A DNA stretch of 64,000 nucleotides, taken from positions 124,001 to 188,000 of the forward strand of contig CAOLHI010000964.1 in NCBI GenBank assembly GCA_948474755.1, written 5' to 3'. Of this stretch, positions 1 to 10,500 are shown piece by piece (position 1 is the first letter of the stretch; the number at the start of each line of letters is the position of its first letter). Both the position numbers and the translations under genes were made by a program. The notes beneath the pieces were generated by a model, which saw only the letters and a program-made list of their open reading frames with translations, was not told where the DNA came from and did no database searches. Source of the DNA: Ctenosaura bakeri (lineage: Eukaryota; Chordata; Lepidosauria; Squamata; Iguanidae).

Positions 1-236
1 AGGAAAGGAGATCCCACCTGAACCTCAGGAAGAACTTCCTGACAGTCAGGGCTGTCCGGCAGTGGAAGATGCTGCCTCGAAGTGTAGTGGACTCTCCTTC
101 CTTGGAGGCTTTTAAGCAGAGGCTGGATGGCCATCTGTCCAAGGGAGTGCTTTGAGGGTGTTCCTGCATGGCAGGGGGTTGGACTGGATGGCCCCTGGGG
201 TCTCTTCCAACTCTACACTTCTATGATTCTATGACT
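1..236 (+). mobile_element. CR1 LINE 3' end
   Basis: Non-coding end of a CR1 ORF2 plus 3' UTR, ending in the CTATGATTCTATG tail. Its 5' part is cut by the window edge. Confidence 0.9.
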
Positions 237-597
237 CTAACACTCATCTGCCTGGGAACAGGGGGCCAGATTCTCCCTAGCCTTGTGCAAGGAGCGATTC
301 AACCCTTGCTCATATAACAGGTTCTTTTTCAGATCGTGCAATGGTTTCTGGACAATTCTGTGGCTCTATTTCTGCCACAGTGTCTTTGTGCGCCACCACC
401 TTTATGCATGATTTGGGGTCAATAAAATAAAAGGTTACCTTATATTCTTGCTTATGCTTATCACACATTCATATCCTGCTTATTCTCTTTCCTCCTTCTC
501 TTTCTCTTTCTTTCCCCCCTTTCCCTTCTCTTTCTGTTTATATTTTTAAAAATCCAGTTTTTTTTAAAGAAATTAATCAATGCCTGAGGTGCACTGA
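237..597. other. Intron of lectin 1, mostly unremarkable
   Basis: Contains AATAAAATAAAA at 421 and a C/T-rich run at about 480-540. No exon is supported. Confidence 0.5.
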
Positions 598-775
598 AAC
601 CATTTCCGCACTAGCTTGTTATAGCGCGATGATTCCACTTTCAACCTCCTCTGGAATCCTGGGGTTTGCAGTTTTGGGAGGGGCCAGCTGGCACCTCCTG
701 AAATTGCAAACCCCAGGTCCAGAGGATGTTGAAAGTGGAATCATTGCGCTATAACAGGCTAGTGCGGAAATGGCC
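598..775. mobile_element. Palindromic MITE, family P1
   Basis: About 178 bp inverted repeat, each arm running CATTTCCGCACTAG to a GGGAGGGGCC centre. Flanked by TGA on both sides (595-597, 776-778). Confidence 0.85.
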
Positions 776-865
776 TGAGTGTTAGTGCAAAAGAGGGGAA
801 TAGGCGTGTGCATGTGAGAAAGGTGGTGTTTTCTGCTCTCACCCTGTTCTCTTTTCTTCCCCCAG

Positions 866-961
866 GAGTTCAACTCAGCTCGGAAAAAGGGGGAACCACG
901 GATGCCCTCAAAAGCTTTAACCAGACGGTCTGGGCAGGACTTAGTGGCCTCCACAACAAAA
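866..961 (+). CDS. Lectin 1 stalk exon a
   Basis: 96 nt, flanked by a pyrimidine-rich CAG acceptor and a GTGAGT donor, phase 1-1. It is the same length as lectin 2 exon 3 (31510-31605) and shares its N-x-T-V sequon and spaced leucines. Confidence 0.8.
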
Positions 962-3900
962 GTGAGTGAAACCATGACGGTGCGGGAGAAAAGGAACACA
1001 GCTGGGGAAAGTTACTTTTTGGACAACAGCTAGAATCCCATTTACCAACACGGCAGAATTCCAGGAATTTCAGGCCCAAAAAAGTAACTTCCCTAAGCTC
1101 TAGACAAGATTGGGACCTGTTGTCAGGGTCAAAACAGGCAACCTGTTCAGCCCCTGTTTAGAAGGTGTGTTCCATCAAATGGTTGGAGACGTCTCTTTGT
1201 CACGGCACGTGCTTTTCCTCATTTCTGCATCTTGCTCAAGAGGGAATGAAGGAGTAGCATGACGGGGATGAAGCACCACGCTGGGAAAAAGTTGCTCTTT
1301 TTCTTTTGGATTCTTTCGGATGGTCTTTCTGGCCATTGTAGTGCAAAAAAGGAGCTTTTCTCAGCTTTGCCTGCAGCAAATTTCCTACAAATTGTTGTAA
1401 GCTGCTTTGGATCCTGAGTCGGGGGGGGGAAAAAGGCACAATAATAATAGAACAAATTTGTGTATATGGTGTAAAGAGAGACAAATGGACCTCCATTTTG
1501 GTTCCTGACATGATGTGGCTGGTATGCCTTTGAGGCCAAATGTGGGCCAAGAAAGGGTTTTTTTTTTTTGGATCTTAGGGATATATTGAAGTCCTGGGTC
1601 CATGACTTGTTATCCCATTATCCCCTTCTGTTGTCAATTCCAGGGAACAGCACGGGGTGGAAACTGACATCGCTGGAAAAAGTTCTGATGGGTTACAGTG
1701 AGAAGATGAAGAAAGGTGGGTGGCCGAACTTTTCCAAACTCCGGTAAAAAGGGCAAGTCATGACCAGCTGGGTAGTTGGAGCAAAGAGGAAAGTAACTTT
1801 CAAAAGTGACATGCCAAGCTGGGTACAAAAGCTAAAAATATTCACCGGAATATTAAATATTCACCGGAATGTTAACGGGACACCAGCAAGTGTGCCCGGT
1901 GCGTATGGGTGCCTGATGAGGATTGGGACCGATGCGCTGCACATTGTTTTGTGCATTGGCCCTGTTTTGGAGTCCACTTTTTTGCGCGTTCTTCTCCTCT
2001 TGCCTTCTTCCTGGAGGGAACACGGGAGAATTACGGAGGCGAGTCTCCGTGGCGAGGGGGAATTACGCGTGGCGAGCCTCCATAATTCCCCTGTGTTCCC
2101 TCCAGGAAGAAGACAAGAGGAGAAGAACGCGCAAAAAAGTGGGTTCCACTTTTCCACCAATTCCACTTTCTGACCACGCACCAGTCCCTTGCCCATCAGA
2201 TAAGCAGGGGATGCTTGCACTGGATACGGATGTTACGGAACTGCCCAATTCTAATTCCAGCAGGCATTAATTCCATGCCCTACGAGGAGCAGCAAAGGGA
2301 GCTGGGGACGTTTCGTCTGCAGAAGAGAAGGTTAAGAGGGGACATGATAGCCCTGTCTAAATATTTGAAGGGATGTCATGTCGAGGAGGGAGCGGGCTTG
2401 TTTTCTGCTGCTCCAGAGACCAGGACAAGGAGCAATGGATTCAAGCTGCAGGAAAGGAGATTCCACTTAAACTTCAGGAAGAATTTTCCTGACGGTCAGG
2501 GCTGTCCGGTGGTGGAATCTGCTGCCACTTCCATGGTGGTGGAGTCTCCTCCTTCTTTGGAGGTTTTTAAGCAGAGGCTGGATGGCCTTCTGTTGGGAGT
2601 GCTTTGATGGGTGTTCCTTCATGGCAGGGGGTTGGACTGAATGGCCCCTGGGTCGCTTCCAACTCTAGGATTCTACAAAGACGTAACTTCCCCATAGCAT
2701 TCCAGCCATAAAAGAATAACTTCCCAATAGGATTCCAGCCATAAAAGTATAACTTCCTCATAGGATTCCAGCCATAAAAGAATAGCATTCCAGCCATAAA
2801 AGAATAACTTCCCAATAGGATTCCAGCCATAAAAGAATAACTTCCCCATAGCATTCCAGCCATAAAAGAATAACTTCCCCATAGGATTCCAGCCATAGAA
2901 GAATAACTTCCCCATAGCATTCCAGCCATAAAAGAATAACTTCCCCATAGGATTCCAGCCATAAAAGAATAACTTCCCAATAGGATTCCAGCCATAAAAG
3001 AATAGGATTCCAGCCGCAAAAGAATAACTTCCCAATAGGATTCCAGCCATAAAAGAATAACTTCCCCATAGCATTCCAGCCATAAAAGAATAACTTCCCA
3101 ATAGGATTCCAGCCATAAAAGTATAACTTCCTCATAGGATTCCAGTCATAAAAGAATAGCATTCCAGTCATAAAAGAATAACTTCCCCATAGGATTCCAG
3201 CCATAGAAGAATAACTTCCCCATAGGATTCCAGCCATAAAAGAATAACTTCCCCATAGCATTCCAGCCATAAAAGAATAACTTCCCAATAGGATTCCAGC
3301 CATAGAAGAATAACTTCCCCATAGCATTCCAGCCATAAAAGAATAACTTCCCCATAGGATTCCAGCCATAAAAGAATAGGATTCCAGCCGCAAAAGAATA
3401 ACTTCCCAATAGGATTCCAGCCATAAAAGAATAACTTCCCCATAGCATTCCAGCCATAAAAGAATAACTTCGCAATAGGATTCCAGCCATAAAAGAATAA
3501 CTTCCCCATAGCATTCCAGCCATAAAAGAATAACTTCCCCATAGGATTCCAGCCATAAAAGAATAACTTCCCCATAGGATTCCAGCCATAAAAGAATAAC
3601 TTCCCAATAGGATTCCAGCCATAGAAGAATAACTTCCCCATAGGATTCCAGCCACAAAAGAAAAAAGAAAAGCCATAAGAAAGAATACCGAGGCCAAAAG
3701 AACCCTTCTCCTCCGTCACAGTTTATGGAAATATATCCATTATCCTAAAAGCCATTTAGTCCATCCTATCTATTCAACGTGGCTGAAATTATTGAAACTG
3801 TACCTTGGCAGCGAACAGAGGATGACGAGGCAGCCAGGCTGGCCTTCCGTAAGTGTGGTGGATGTTGGAGGGGGCAAAGCATGTGAGAAAGTAACTTCTG

Positions 3901-6900
3901 CTCGGATGTGGCTGCTTGCATGTGTGAGCGTCTTTTTCTCTTTGTTATTCCAGCCAATGAACTTTTCCAAGAACAGCTGGGCAACATCCAGCAAGACACA
4001 AAAGAATTCAACTGTGAGCTGGTCGAACTGAGAAGCAACGGTAAAGCAACTTGAGAAATCAAATATTCTGTCAACTAGTTTTTTTCCCAATCTGGTAATC
4101 TCCAGAGACGTTGGACTACAGCTCCCATAATGGTGTGCACACGTGTGTGTATTTGTCTTCAAGCTGCCTGACAACTTACGGCAATCCCATTAATTTCAGA
4201 GGGTTTCTTTAGGGAAGGAATCTTGGGAGTGGTTTTGCCAGTTCCTTCCTCCGAAATAGAGCCTTCAGCACCTAGTGTTTGTCGGTGGTTTCCCATCCAC
4301 ATACTAACTATGGCTCACCCTGCTTAGCTTCCAGGATCAGATGGGATCTGGTGCCTTTACGATATGTAGCAAGGCTCCCATAACTGTTGTTGTTGTTGTG
4401 TGATTTCAAGTCATTTCAGAGTTATGGCAACCCTAAAAGGACCCTAACATGGGGTTTTCTGGGGCTGAGAGTGTGTGACGTGCCCAGGGTCACCCAGGGG
4501 GTTTCCATGGCTGAGCGGGGAATCAAACCCTGGTCTCCAGATCCTGAAGCTGGATGGCCATCTGTTGGGAATGCAGGGGGTTGGAGTGGATGGCTCATGA
4601 GGTCCCGATTAAATCATCTAATTCTCAAACCACTACCCCACGCTGGCTCTCACCCATAATTGTATAGACAGCAAATTTTGGAAAGTTAGAAGCAAAGAGG
4701 TTGTTTGGTTGTCTCTGTGTAGAAAATTCTGCCAAGATTGGGGCCCTCACTGACAAGACCCCGCTGTTTGTGGCAACTGGGCAGGGTCATAGAATCATAG
4801 AATCATAGAATCATAGAAATGTAGAGTTGGAAGAGACCCCAGGGGCCATCCAGTCCAACCCCCTTCTGCCATGCAGGAACACCCTCAAAGCACTCCCTTG
4901 GACAGATGGCCGTCCAGCCTCTCCTTAAAAGCCTCCATAGAATCATAGGATCATAGAAATGTAGAATCGGAGGAGACCCCAGGGGCCATCCAGTCCAACC
5001 CCCTGCCATGCAGGAACACCCTCAAAGCACTCCCGACAGATGGCCATCAAGCCTCTGCTTAAAAACCTCCAAAGAAGGAGACTCCACCACCCTCCATGGA
5101 GGCAGCAGATTCCACTGCTGGACAGCCCTGACTGTTGGAAGTTCTTCCTGAGGTTCAGGTGGAATCTCCTTTCCTGCAGCTTGAATCCATTGCTCCTTGT
5201 CCTGGTCTCTGGAGCAGCAGAAAACAAGCCCTCTCCTTCCTCTACGTGGCATCCCTTCAGATATTTAAACATGGCTCTCATGTCCCCTCTTAACCTTCTC
5301 TTCTGAGGACTAAACATCCCCAGCTCTCTAAGTCTATCCTCATAGGGCTTCATGGCTTCCAGTCCCCTCACCATTTTGGTTGCCCTCCTCTGGACTCGCT
5401 CCAGCTTGTCAATATCCTTCTTGAATTGGGGTGCCCAGAACTGGGTCTATTCTAAGGATCCTCAGTGGAGGGGGACAGACATACATGCGTGGGAGTTGTG
5501 GTTGGACAATGCTCAGATTGTTTCTCCCCCTTCGATAGGAACCAAAAGCGGCTGCTGCCCCAAAAACTGGCAGATGTTTCAGGAGAGCTGCTACTGGATG
5601 TCCCGGGAGAAGCTGTCATGGGACAATGCCAAGCGCGACTGCGAAAGGAAGAATTCGCACATGGTGATCTTCAACTCACCCGAAGAGAAGGTCGGTGGGA
5701 GAAGTTCAGCAGCTGCTTTCTGCCCCTCCAGCAGGTGGAGCCAGTGAGAGCAGGGGGAGAAAGCAATGCTCATAGAACCATAGAATTGGAAGAGACCCCA
5801 GGGGCCATCCAGTCCAACCCCCTTCTGCCAGGCAGGAACCCACATCAAAGCCCTCCCTTGGACAGATGGCCATCCAGCCTCTGCCTAAAAGCCTCCAAAG
5901 AAGAAGACTCCACAACACTCCATGGAGGCAGCAGCAGATTCCACTGCTGGACAGCTCTGACCATCTGGAAGTTCTTCCTGAGGTTTAAGTGGAATCTCCT
6001 TTCCTGCAGCTTGAATCCATTGCTCCTTGTCCAGGTCTCTGGAGCAGCAGAAAACAAGCCCTCTCCTTCCTCTACATGGCATCCCTTCAAATATTTAAAC
6101 ATGGCTCTCATGTCCCCTCTTAACCTTCTCTTCTGCAGACTAAACATCCCCAGCTCCCTAAGCGGCTCCTCATAGGGCTTCATGGCTTCCAGATCCTCCA
6201 CCATTTTGGTCGCCTTCCTCTGGACTTGCTCCAGCTTGTCCATATCCTTCTTGAAGTGAGGTGCCCAGAACTGGACACAGGATTCCAAATGAGGTCTAAC
6301 CAAAACAGAGTAGAGTGGGACCATCACCTCCCTTGATCTAGACACCATACTCCTATTGATGCAACCAAGAATCATGTTGGCTTTTTTGGCTGCTGCATCA
6401 CACTGCTGACTCGTGTTCAGCTTCTGGGCCACGAAGACTCCTAGATCTCTTTCACACATATTCTCCTAGGCAATTTCTGCACTAGACTGTTACAGTGCTA
6501 TTATTCCACTTTGAACATCCTATGGAATCCTAGGGTTTGCAGTTTAGGGAGGGGCCTTTGACTTGAATCCAGTGGTTTTGAGGCTCCTCCCTAAATGGCA
6601 AACCCCAGTATTCCATAGGATGTTCAAAGTGGAATAATAGCACTATAACAGTCTAGTGTGGAAACAGCAGCTCTCCCGTTCTCTGCCTCTGGAAGAAGGA
6701 CAGATGGGCTTCTTTGGATTCTGCTGACCTGTGTTTTCTCCTCCTAGAAGTTCATCAATGAGCGCAAGAGGTCAGGTTTTACCTGGATCGGCTTGACAGA
6801 TGTCAGTGGGGCCTGGAAGTGGGTGGACGGGTCAACGTATGAATTCAAAAAAGAGTGAGTTAAATTTCTCACCCCATTGCACGCCCCTCTAGGTGGTTCT

Positions 6901-8214
6901 TCTTCCCCCCCTTCTTTCCTTTGCAAAATGTTTTTTGATAACAGTTCTGGTGCTACAATGCATTGTGCGACTGTGAAATGCCACTTTGCGCTACACTGTT
7001 GGGGTTGCAGTGTTCCTTCAAGTCAGTTCTGGCAACTCTCTCCTAGGGTTTTCTTGGCATGATTTCTTGAAAAGGTTTGCTGCCATGGCTTCCCTCTGAG
7101 GTCGAGAGAGTGTGACTTGCCCAGAGTCACCCAGTGGGGTTACCATGGCTGGATTTGAACTCTGGTCTCCCAGAGGAATCCTAGCTCAATACTCAAACCA
7201 TGGCCCTTTCCACACGCGGGCGGAGAAACGGGATAAGCCACGCTGAAACGGAGCTTACCTTAGTCCGTCGCCGTCGCATTTCGCTGCTCCACACTTGTCG
7301 GCATCCCGCGGCATCTGGCAGCGCCCAAAATGGCGGCTGATGACTGGCGGAGGCTCTCCACCAACCAGAGAACCTCACCAGCTGGAAATCCCGCTCCTGG
7401 CAGATCTGCAGGCATGCCCTTGCGCGTGCCTGCAAATCCACACTGGGCGCTGCAACGGGGCTGTACGCGGCTGCACGATTGTGCTTTTTAAAAACCACTT
7501 GAAAAGTGGTTTTTAAAAAGCACGCGGCGCTGCCACTTCCGGGCACCCTCGCATGGATTGGGGTGTGGAATTACTCTAAAGTAATCCACCCCAATCCACT
7601 TTACCGTGTAGACGACCTCCCACGGAGCCACCACGTGTTATTTCCCCGTGTGGAAAGGGCCCATGACACTACGCTGGTTCTAAAAATAGGGTGACTCTTT
7701 CACAATTTCCGCACTAGACAGTTATAGTGCTATGATTCCATTGTCAACATCCTATGGAATCCTGGGGCTTGCAGTTTCGGGAGGAGCCGGCCGGCCTCTC
7801 CCGAAACTGCAAACCCCAGGATTCCATAGGAATTGAAAGTGGAATCATAGTGCTATAACCACCTAGTGTGGAACTGGCCTCAGTCCCGATCCAACAAAGT
7901 ACTCCAAACCTCTCCGCAAAGAACAGTGTGAGTGAATACAGAGGTGGCAAGAATTGGGAAAAGCCAAGGAACTCTAGGGTGAGAACTCCTGCCTCTTTAC
8001 CCAAATCTGGTCTAAACGCATTGGGCACACGTCGGAAACCTTTCCTTCCCTTCCCTTTTTCAGTGACTGGGAAGAAAACCAGCCAGACCACTGGTACGGC
8101 CACGGCCTTGGAGGAGGAGAAGACTGCGTCCACATGTTACCGGGTGGCGAATGGAACGACAACCACTGTTCCCGCTTGTTCTTCTGGATCTGTGAGATGG
8201 AGCTGAAGAGCTAG
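866..8214 (+). CDS. ASGR/CLEC10A-like: C-type lectin 1, galactose-type (ASGR/CLEC10A family), 5' part outside window
   Basis: Exons seen at 866-961, 1644-1715, 3954-4040, 5539-5690, 6748-6854 and 8064-8214. A doubtful extra exon lies at 4723-4785. Stalk exons are all phase 1-1 (96, 72 and 87 nt); the three lectin-domain exons run phase 1-0, 0-2 and 2-stop, as in gene 2 and as in mammalian asialoglycoprotein receptors. The stalk carries sequons NQT and NST. The C-type lectin domain has the WIGL motif, QPD, the loop [12 protein letters not shown] and WND, so every calcium/sugar ligand of a galactose/GalNAc site is present. Known family role: type II membrane receptors that bind desialylated glycoproteins and internalise them on hepatocytes or macrophages. 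No cytoplasmic or membrane exon is visible between base 1 and 866, so the gene begins upstream. Family assignment is firm; which member (ASGR1, ASGR2 or CLEC10A) cannot be decided here. Confidence 0.9.
1001..1104. mobile_element. Palindromic MITE, family P2
   Basis: Imperfect inverted repeat with GGGGAAAGTTACTTTTTGG on the left and its complement (AAAAAAGTAACTTCCC) on the right. Similar copies at 9078, 9451, 34434 and 63499. Confidence 0.65.
1105..1643. other. Intron with an L2-like tail fragment
   Basis: GTAAGCTGCTTTGGATCC followed by a G run and AATAATAAT at 1396-1449 looks like the 3' end of an L2-type element. The rest is unassigned. Confidence 0.35.
1644..1715 (+). CDS. Lectin 1 stalk exon b
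   Basis: 72 nt, phase 1-1, encoding an NST sequon and a heptad-like stretch ([16 protein letters not shown]). Length and phase equal lectin 2 exon 4. The donor is GTGGGT. Confidence 0.8.
1900..2262. mobile_element. Palindromic element, family P3
   Basis: Long inverted repeat; its core arms are 1977-2050 and 2071-2141 (GCGCGTTCTTCTCCTCTTGC and complement). A diverged copy lies at 49700-49925 and shares the outer flank too. Confidence 0.65.
2268..2676 (+). mobile_element. CR1 LINE 3' fragment
   Basis: CR1 ORF2 C-terminal region and 3' UTR ending TCTAGGATTCTAC, directly before the minisatellite. Confidence 0.85.
2681..3665. repeat. 33 bp minisatellite, about 31 units
   Basis: Tandem units of AATAACTTCCCCATAGGATT plus CCAGCCATAAAAG (33 bp, 11 codons, so several frames stay open), with interspersed 22 bp short units. 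Variants CCCATAGCATT, CCCAATAGG, CTCATAGG and a CATAGAAG ending recur in partly ordered blocks. It lies in a lectin 1 intron; the open frames are a by-product. Confidence 0.95.
3954..4040 (+). CDS. Lectin 1 stalk exon c
   Basis: 87 nt, phase 1-1, CAG acceptor after a T-rich tract and GTAAAG donor. It encodes FQEQ and NCEL, both shared with lectin 2 exon 5; the cysteine could link chains in the oligomer. Confidence 0.82.
4145..4380 (-). mobile_element. 5S-rRNA-derived SINE
   Basis: CTGCTTAGCTTCCAGGATCA and the preceding CTCCCATCC-like stretch are the reverse complement of 5S rRNA internal sequence, followed by a SINE body. Confidence 0.6.
4381..4660 (-). mobile_element. tRNA-derived SINE with a CR1 scrap inside
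   Basis: The reverse strand reads like a tRNA head (GTGTAGTGGTTTGAG-like box A, GGTTCGAATCC-like box B), then GAGAGAGTGTGAC-type body and a (GTT)n tail. A CR1 3' fragment at about 4544-4608 interrupts it. Confidence 0.6.
4723..4785 (+). CDS. Candidate extra stalk exon next to a CR1 tail
   Basis: 63 nt open segment after TGTGTAG, phase 1-1 like its neighbours, so inclusion would keep the frame. The donor GT (GTCATA) falls at the very edge of the CR1 tail, so the original 3' end may have been lost. Lectin 2 has no counterpart. Weak evidence. Confidence 0.25.
4791..4936 (-). mobile_element. CR1 LINE 3' fragment
   Basis: Begins with tandem ATAGAATC tail units and runs through the 3' UTR; cut by the next CR1. 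Confidence 0.85.
4937..5445 (-). mobile_element. CR1 LINE 3' fragment
   Basis: Second CR1 in the same orientation, carrying 3' UTR and the end of ORF2. Confidence 0.88.
5539..5690 (+). CDS. Lectin 1 C-type lectin domain exon 1
   Basis: 152 nt, phase 1-0. It encodes [15 protein letters not shown], the standard start of a long-form C-type lectin domain, then [15 protein letters not shown] and EEK. Donor is GTCGGT. Confidence 0.93.
5769..6460 (-). mobile_element. CR1 LINE fragment
   Basis: Tail, 3' UTR and about 200 codons of decayed ORF2 (minus-strand [11 protein letters not shown]), in the intron between lectin-domain exons 1 and 2. Confidence 0.9.
6470..6668. mobile_element. Palindromic MITE, family P1
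   Basis: Inverted repeat of about 195 bp with the central GGGAGGGGCCTTTGA form. Inserted beside the CR1 and 80 bp before an exon. Confidence 0.85.
6748..6854 (+). CDS. Lectin 1 C-type lectin domain exon 2
   Basis: 107 nt, phase 0-2, encoding TWIGLTD and WKWVDGS. Exactly the length of lectin 2 exon 7. Acceptor CTCCTAG, donor GTGAGT. Confidence 0.93.
7015..7201 (-). mobile_element. tRNA-derived SINE, interrupted
   Basis: SINE in reverse orientation whose last part (CATGACACTACGCTGG) continues at 7662 after the 460 bp DNA element. Confidence 0.6.
7202..7661. mobile_element. 460 bp non-autonomous DNA transposon
   Basis: Ends GGCCCTTTCCACAC and GTGTGGAAAGGGCC are inverted repeats; an inner hairpin TTTTTAAAAACCACTTG sits at 7477-7520. 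Flanked by CAT (7199-7201, 7662-7664), splitting a SINE so the empty site can be read. CpG-rich, no coding. Confidence 0.8.
7703..7879. mobile_element. Palindromic MITE, family P1
   Basis: Inverted repeat flanked by TCA on both sides, 180 bp before the last exon of lectin 1. Confidence 0.87.
8064..8214 (+). CDS. Lectin 1 C-type lectin domain exon 3 and stop
   Basis: 151 nt to TAG. It encodes [24 protein letters not shown] and [13 protein letters not shown] plus the glycine-rich loop is the galactose/GalNAc signature of ASGPR and CLEC10A. Confidence 0.95.
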
Positions 8215-8309
8215 AGGGGAAAAAAAAGACCTGGTCATCTGGAGCTGTCCAGCGTCTACCAGACATTCCTTGCATGGAGAAACTAATTTCTGTGTGGTCT
8301 CGTTCATGC

Positions 8310-8500
8310 AGCACAGTTGCAGAGCTATGAATCCACTTTGGCTGCCGTGGTTCCATCGTCCTGTGAAATGCTGGGATTTGTGCTTTTGGGAGAGGTATTT
8401 AGAGAGCTCTGTTGCCTCCACAAAGAACAGATCCCAGGATTCCACAGAATGTGGCCGTGGCAATGGCTTGAATCAGAATGCTACACATGTGTAGTGCGGA
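8310..8500. mobile_element. Old diverged palindromic element
   Basis: Weak inverted repeat (TGCTGGGATTTGTGCTTTTG against ACAAAGAACAGATCCCAGG) in the likely 3' UTR of lectin 1; probably an ancient relative of P1. Confidence 0.4.
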
Positions 8501-8788
8501 TAACACCAATGAGTGTGTATCTGTCTGTCTATCCATTTTAAAACGCTGATGCCTGGGTCATACACATACCTGTTCTCCATCATTTTATTTCATTTTTATG
8601 ATATCCTTCTGAGATCCAAGTTCTATCTGAAAATGGCTGGAATGGTCCCAATTCATCTTCTGCCATCCCACTTTCTCACCTGCTTTGAAAATGTCCCGGC
8701 TTCCCTCTCCTCCCTTTGTCCTCAGCTCACTTTAACTGCTGCAGATGGAGTTCAAAGTGCCAAAAGAGTTTGCACTGCATTGACTTAG

Positions 8789-8979
8789 GCCATTTCTGCA
8801 CTAGACTGTTGTAGTGCTATTATTCCACTTTCAACCTCCTATGGAATCCTGGGGTTTGCAGTTTCGGGAGGAACTTTTGATGGCCTTTTGGGATTCCTCT
8901 CTAAACTGCAAACCCCAGGATTCCATATGAGGTTGAAAGTGGAATAATAGCAGTATAACAGTCTAGTGCGGAAATGGCG
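8789..8979. mobile_element. Palindromic MITE, family P1
   Basis: Inverted repeat flanked by TAG (8786-8788, 8980-8982). Confidence 0.87.
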
Positions 8980-9077
8980 TAGGACTGTATCTGGCAAAAA
9001 CAGGCAGCACATGTACTTTCCAATCTGGTGGAAAGCCATTGAGCTGATAGACAAGGAACAGTCCTTCAACCTCATCC

Positions 9078-9172
9078 AGAGCTTGGAAAAGTTACTTTTT
9101 TGGACTACACCCCTTAGCAAATCTCTGCCAGCCTTCTCAGGGTTGTAGATCAAAATGTGACTTTTCTAAGCT
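9078..9172. mobile_element. Palindromic MITE, family P2
   Basis: CAGAGCTTGGAAAAGTTAC at the left and CTTTTCTAAGCTCTG at the right form an inverted repeat. Confidence 0.65.
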
Positions 9173-9191
9173 CTGTTTCAACCACATGCAA

Positions 9192-9276
9192 AATAAAGAA
9201 AATTCGTTGCTTTCAGGGTAATTTTTATGCAATATGCAGTTGCAATTTATGCAATTATTTCATGTAATAAAATAAA
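9192..9276 (+). promoter_or_regulatory. Candidate poly(A) signals of lectin 1
   Basis: AATAAA occurs at 9192-9197, 9266-9271 and 9271-9276, about 1 kb after the lectin 1 stop. Two mobile elements lie between, so the true 3' end is uncertain. Confidence 0.35.
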
Positions 9277-9450
9277 TGGGGAAGGACTAGGACCCGGCTT
9301 TATGGGCCAAAGTCTAGAATTATGGCTCTAGAGAACATGGATAGCTATGAAGTTAATCCAATGCCTTTTTAAAAAATAAAGTATCTTTAAAAAGAGAAAT
9401 GATATCTTTCTTCAGAACGGTTGCTCTTTGGTCCTGGGTAATGTGGTGAC

Positions 9451-9577
9451 CTTGGGAAAGTTCTGCTTTTATTTGGTTTGGTTTGGTTTTACTTTTTCTT
9501 TTTTCTTTTTTCGGACTATAACATCTTCAGACTCTGGCAGCGGTGGTCCAAAAAAGGGAACTTTTCCAAGGTCTGGT
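9451..9577. mobile_element. Diverged P2 element
   Basis: CCTTGGGAAAGTTCTGC against GAACTTTTCCAAGG, with a T-rich run between. Confidence 0.45.
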
Positions 9578-9734
9578 GCCAGGTTTTGAAAATAACAAGA
9601 AGGGATGGTCAACGTTCATGACATGCTGGGTTGACCATCTGGAAGCAATTGGTCTCAAGTTTGCGTCCTGCCTAAATCCCAGACAAAAGTATTGATTTCA
9701 GGCAACTCAGCCGTGTGTTTCTCTGTAAAATTAA

Positions 9735-9812
9735 CACATTGTGAGTCGTTGTTCTGTGCCTTCAAGTTTTTTCCAACTTACGGTAATCTGGAGGCGACCC
9801 TATCATCGGTTT
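9735..9812 (-). mobile_element. SINE or BovB tail fragment
   Basis: TGTGCCTTCAAG then CCAACTTACGGTAA is the common 3' end shared by squamate tRNA-SINEs and BovB-type LINEs. Confidence 0.4.
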
Positions 9813-9981
9813 TTCCTTTATTTCTTATATCTTTTATTGTGCTCTTGTAACTTATAATGAAGAAATTATTTAAAAATGACCTTGCCTCCTATACTCTCAG
9901 TGCATAGGATCATGGAATCCTAAAGGCGTTTTGGAAGAAGCCTTCAAGCGATCTCTAGAAGGTGCGGAATGTTTTTGCTTA

Positions 9982-10143
9982 GGCCATTTCCGCACTACAC
10001 TCTTATAGTGCAATTATTCCACTTTCAACATCCTATGGAATCCTGGAATCCGCCTGGCCCCTCCCGAAACTGCAAACCCCAGGATTCCATAGGATGTTGA
10101 AAGTGGAATAATTGCACTATAAGAGTGTAGTGCGGAAATGGAC
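9982..10143. mobile_element. Palindromic MITE, family P1
   Basis: Inverted repeat with part of the centre deleted. Confidence 0.83.
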
Positions 10144-10192
10144 TTTGTTATGCAGGGCTTCCCTGACCCGATTGTTTTGTTTCACACATTGT

Positions 10193-10500
10193 AGGATCCC
10201 ACAGTGGGAAGAGACCCCCAGGGGTCATCCAGTCCAACCCCCTTCTGCCATTCAGGAAGACACAAACAAAGCCCTCCTTTTGACAGATGGCCATCTAGCT
10301 ATTGTTTAAAAACCTCCAGAGAAGGAGACTCCACCACGTTCCCAGACAGAGATTCCATTGTCAAACTGAAGTTCTTGCACAGGCTTCGGTGGAATCTCTT
10401 TTTCCAAAGTTTGAAGCCATTGCTCCATGTCCTAGTGTCCAAAGAAACAGAGAACAGGTTTGCTCCATCCTCCATATGTCATCCCTATAAGTATTTAGAG
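10193..10500 (-). mobile_element. CR1 fragment interrupted by SPIN-like element
   Basis: CR1 3' UTR and ORF2 end; the sequence continues after the hAT insertion at 11191. Confidence 0.8.

Noticed and set aside
300..435. Possible terminal exon (TTTTTCAG at 340, stop overlapping AATAAA near 420)
   Set aside because: It would lie between the membrane and stalk exons of lectin 1, the peptide is unlike any known domain, and AATAAA can occur by chance in such AT-rich DNA.
2681..3719. Long minus-strand reading frames of 150-300 codons ([15 protein letters not shown] repeats)
   Set aside because: They are the 33 bp minisatellite read in open frames; 33 is divisible by 3 and units lack stops. No start context, splice site or known protein.
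3759..3855. Possible exon ending at the strong donor GTAAGTG at 3856
   Set aside because: No good acceptor, no homologous exon in lectin 2, and the peptide does not resemble a lectin stalk.
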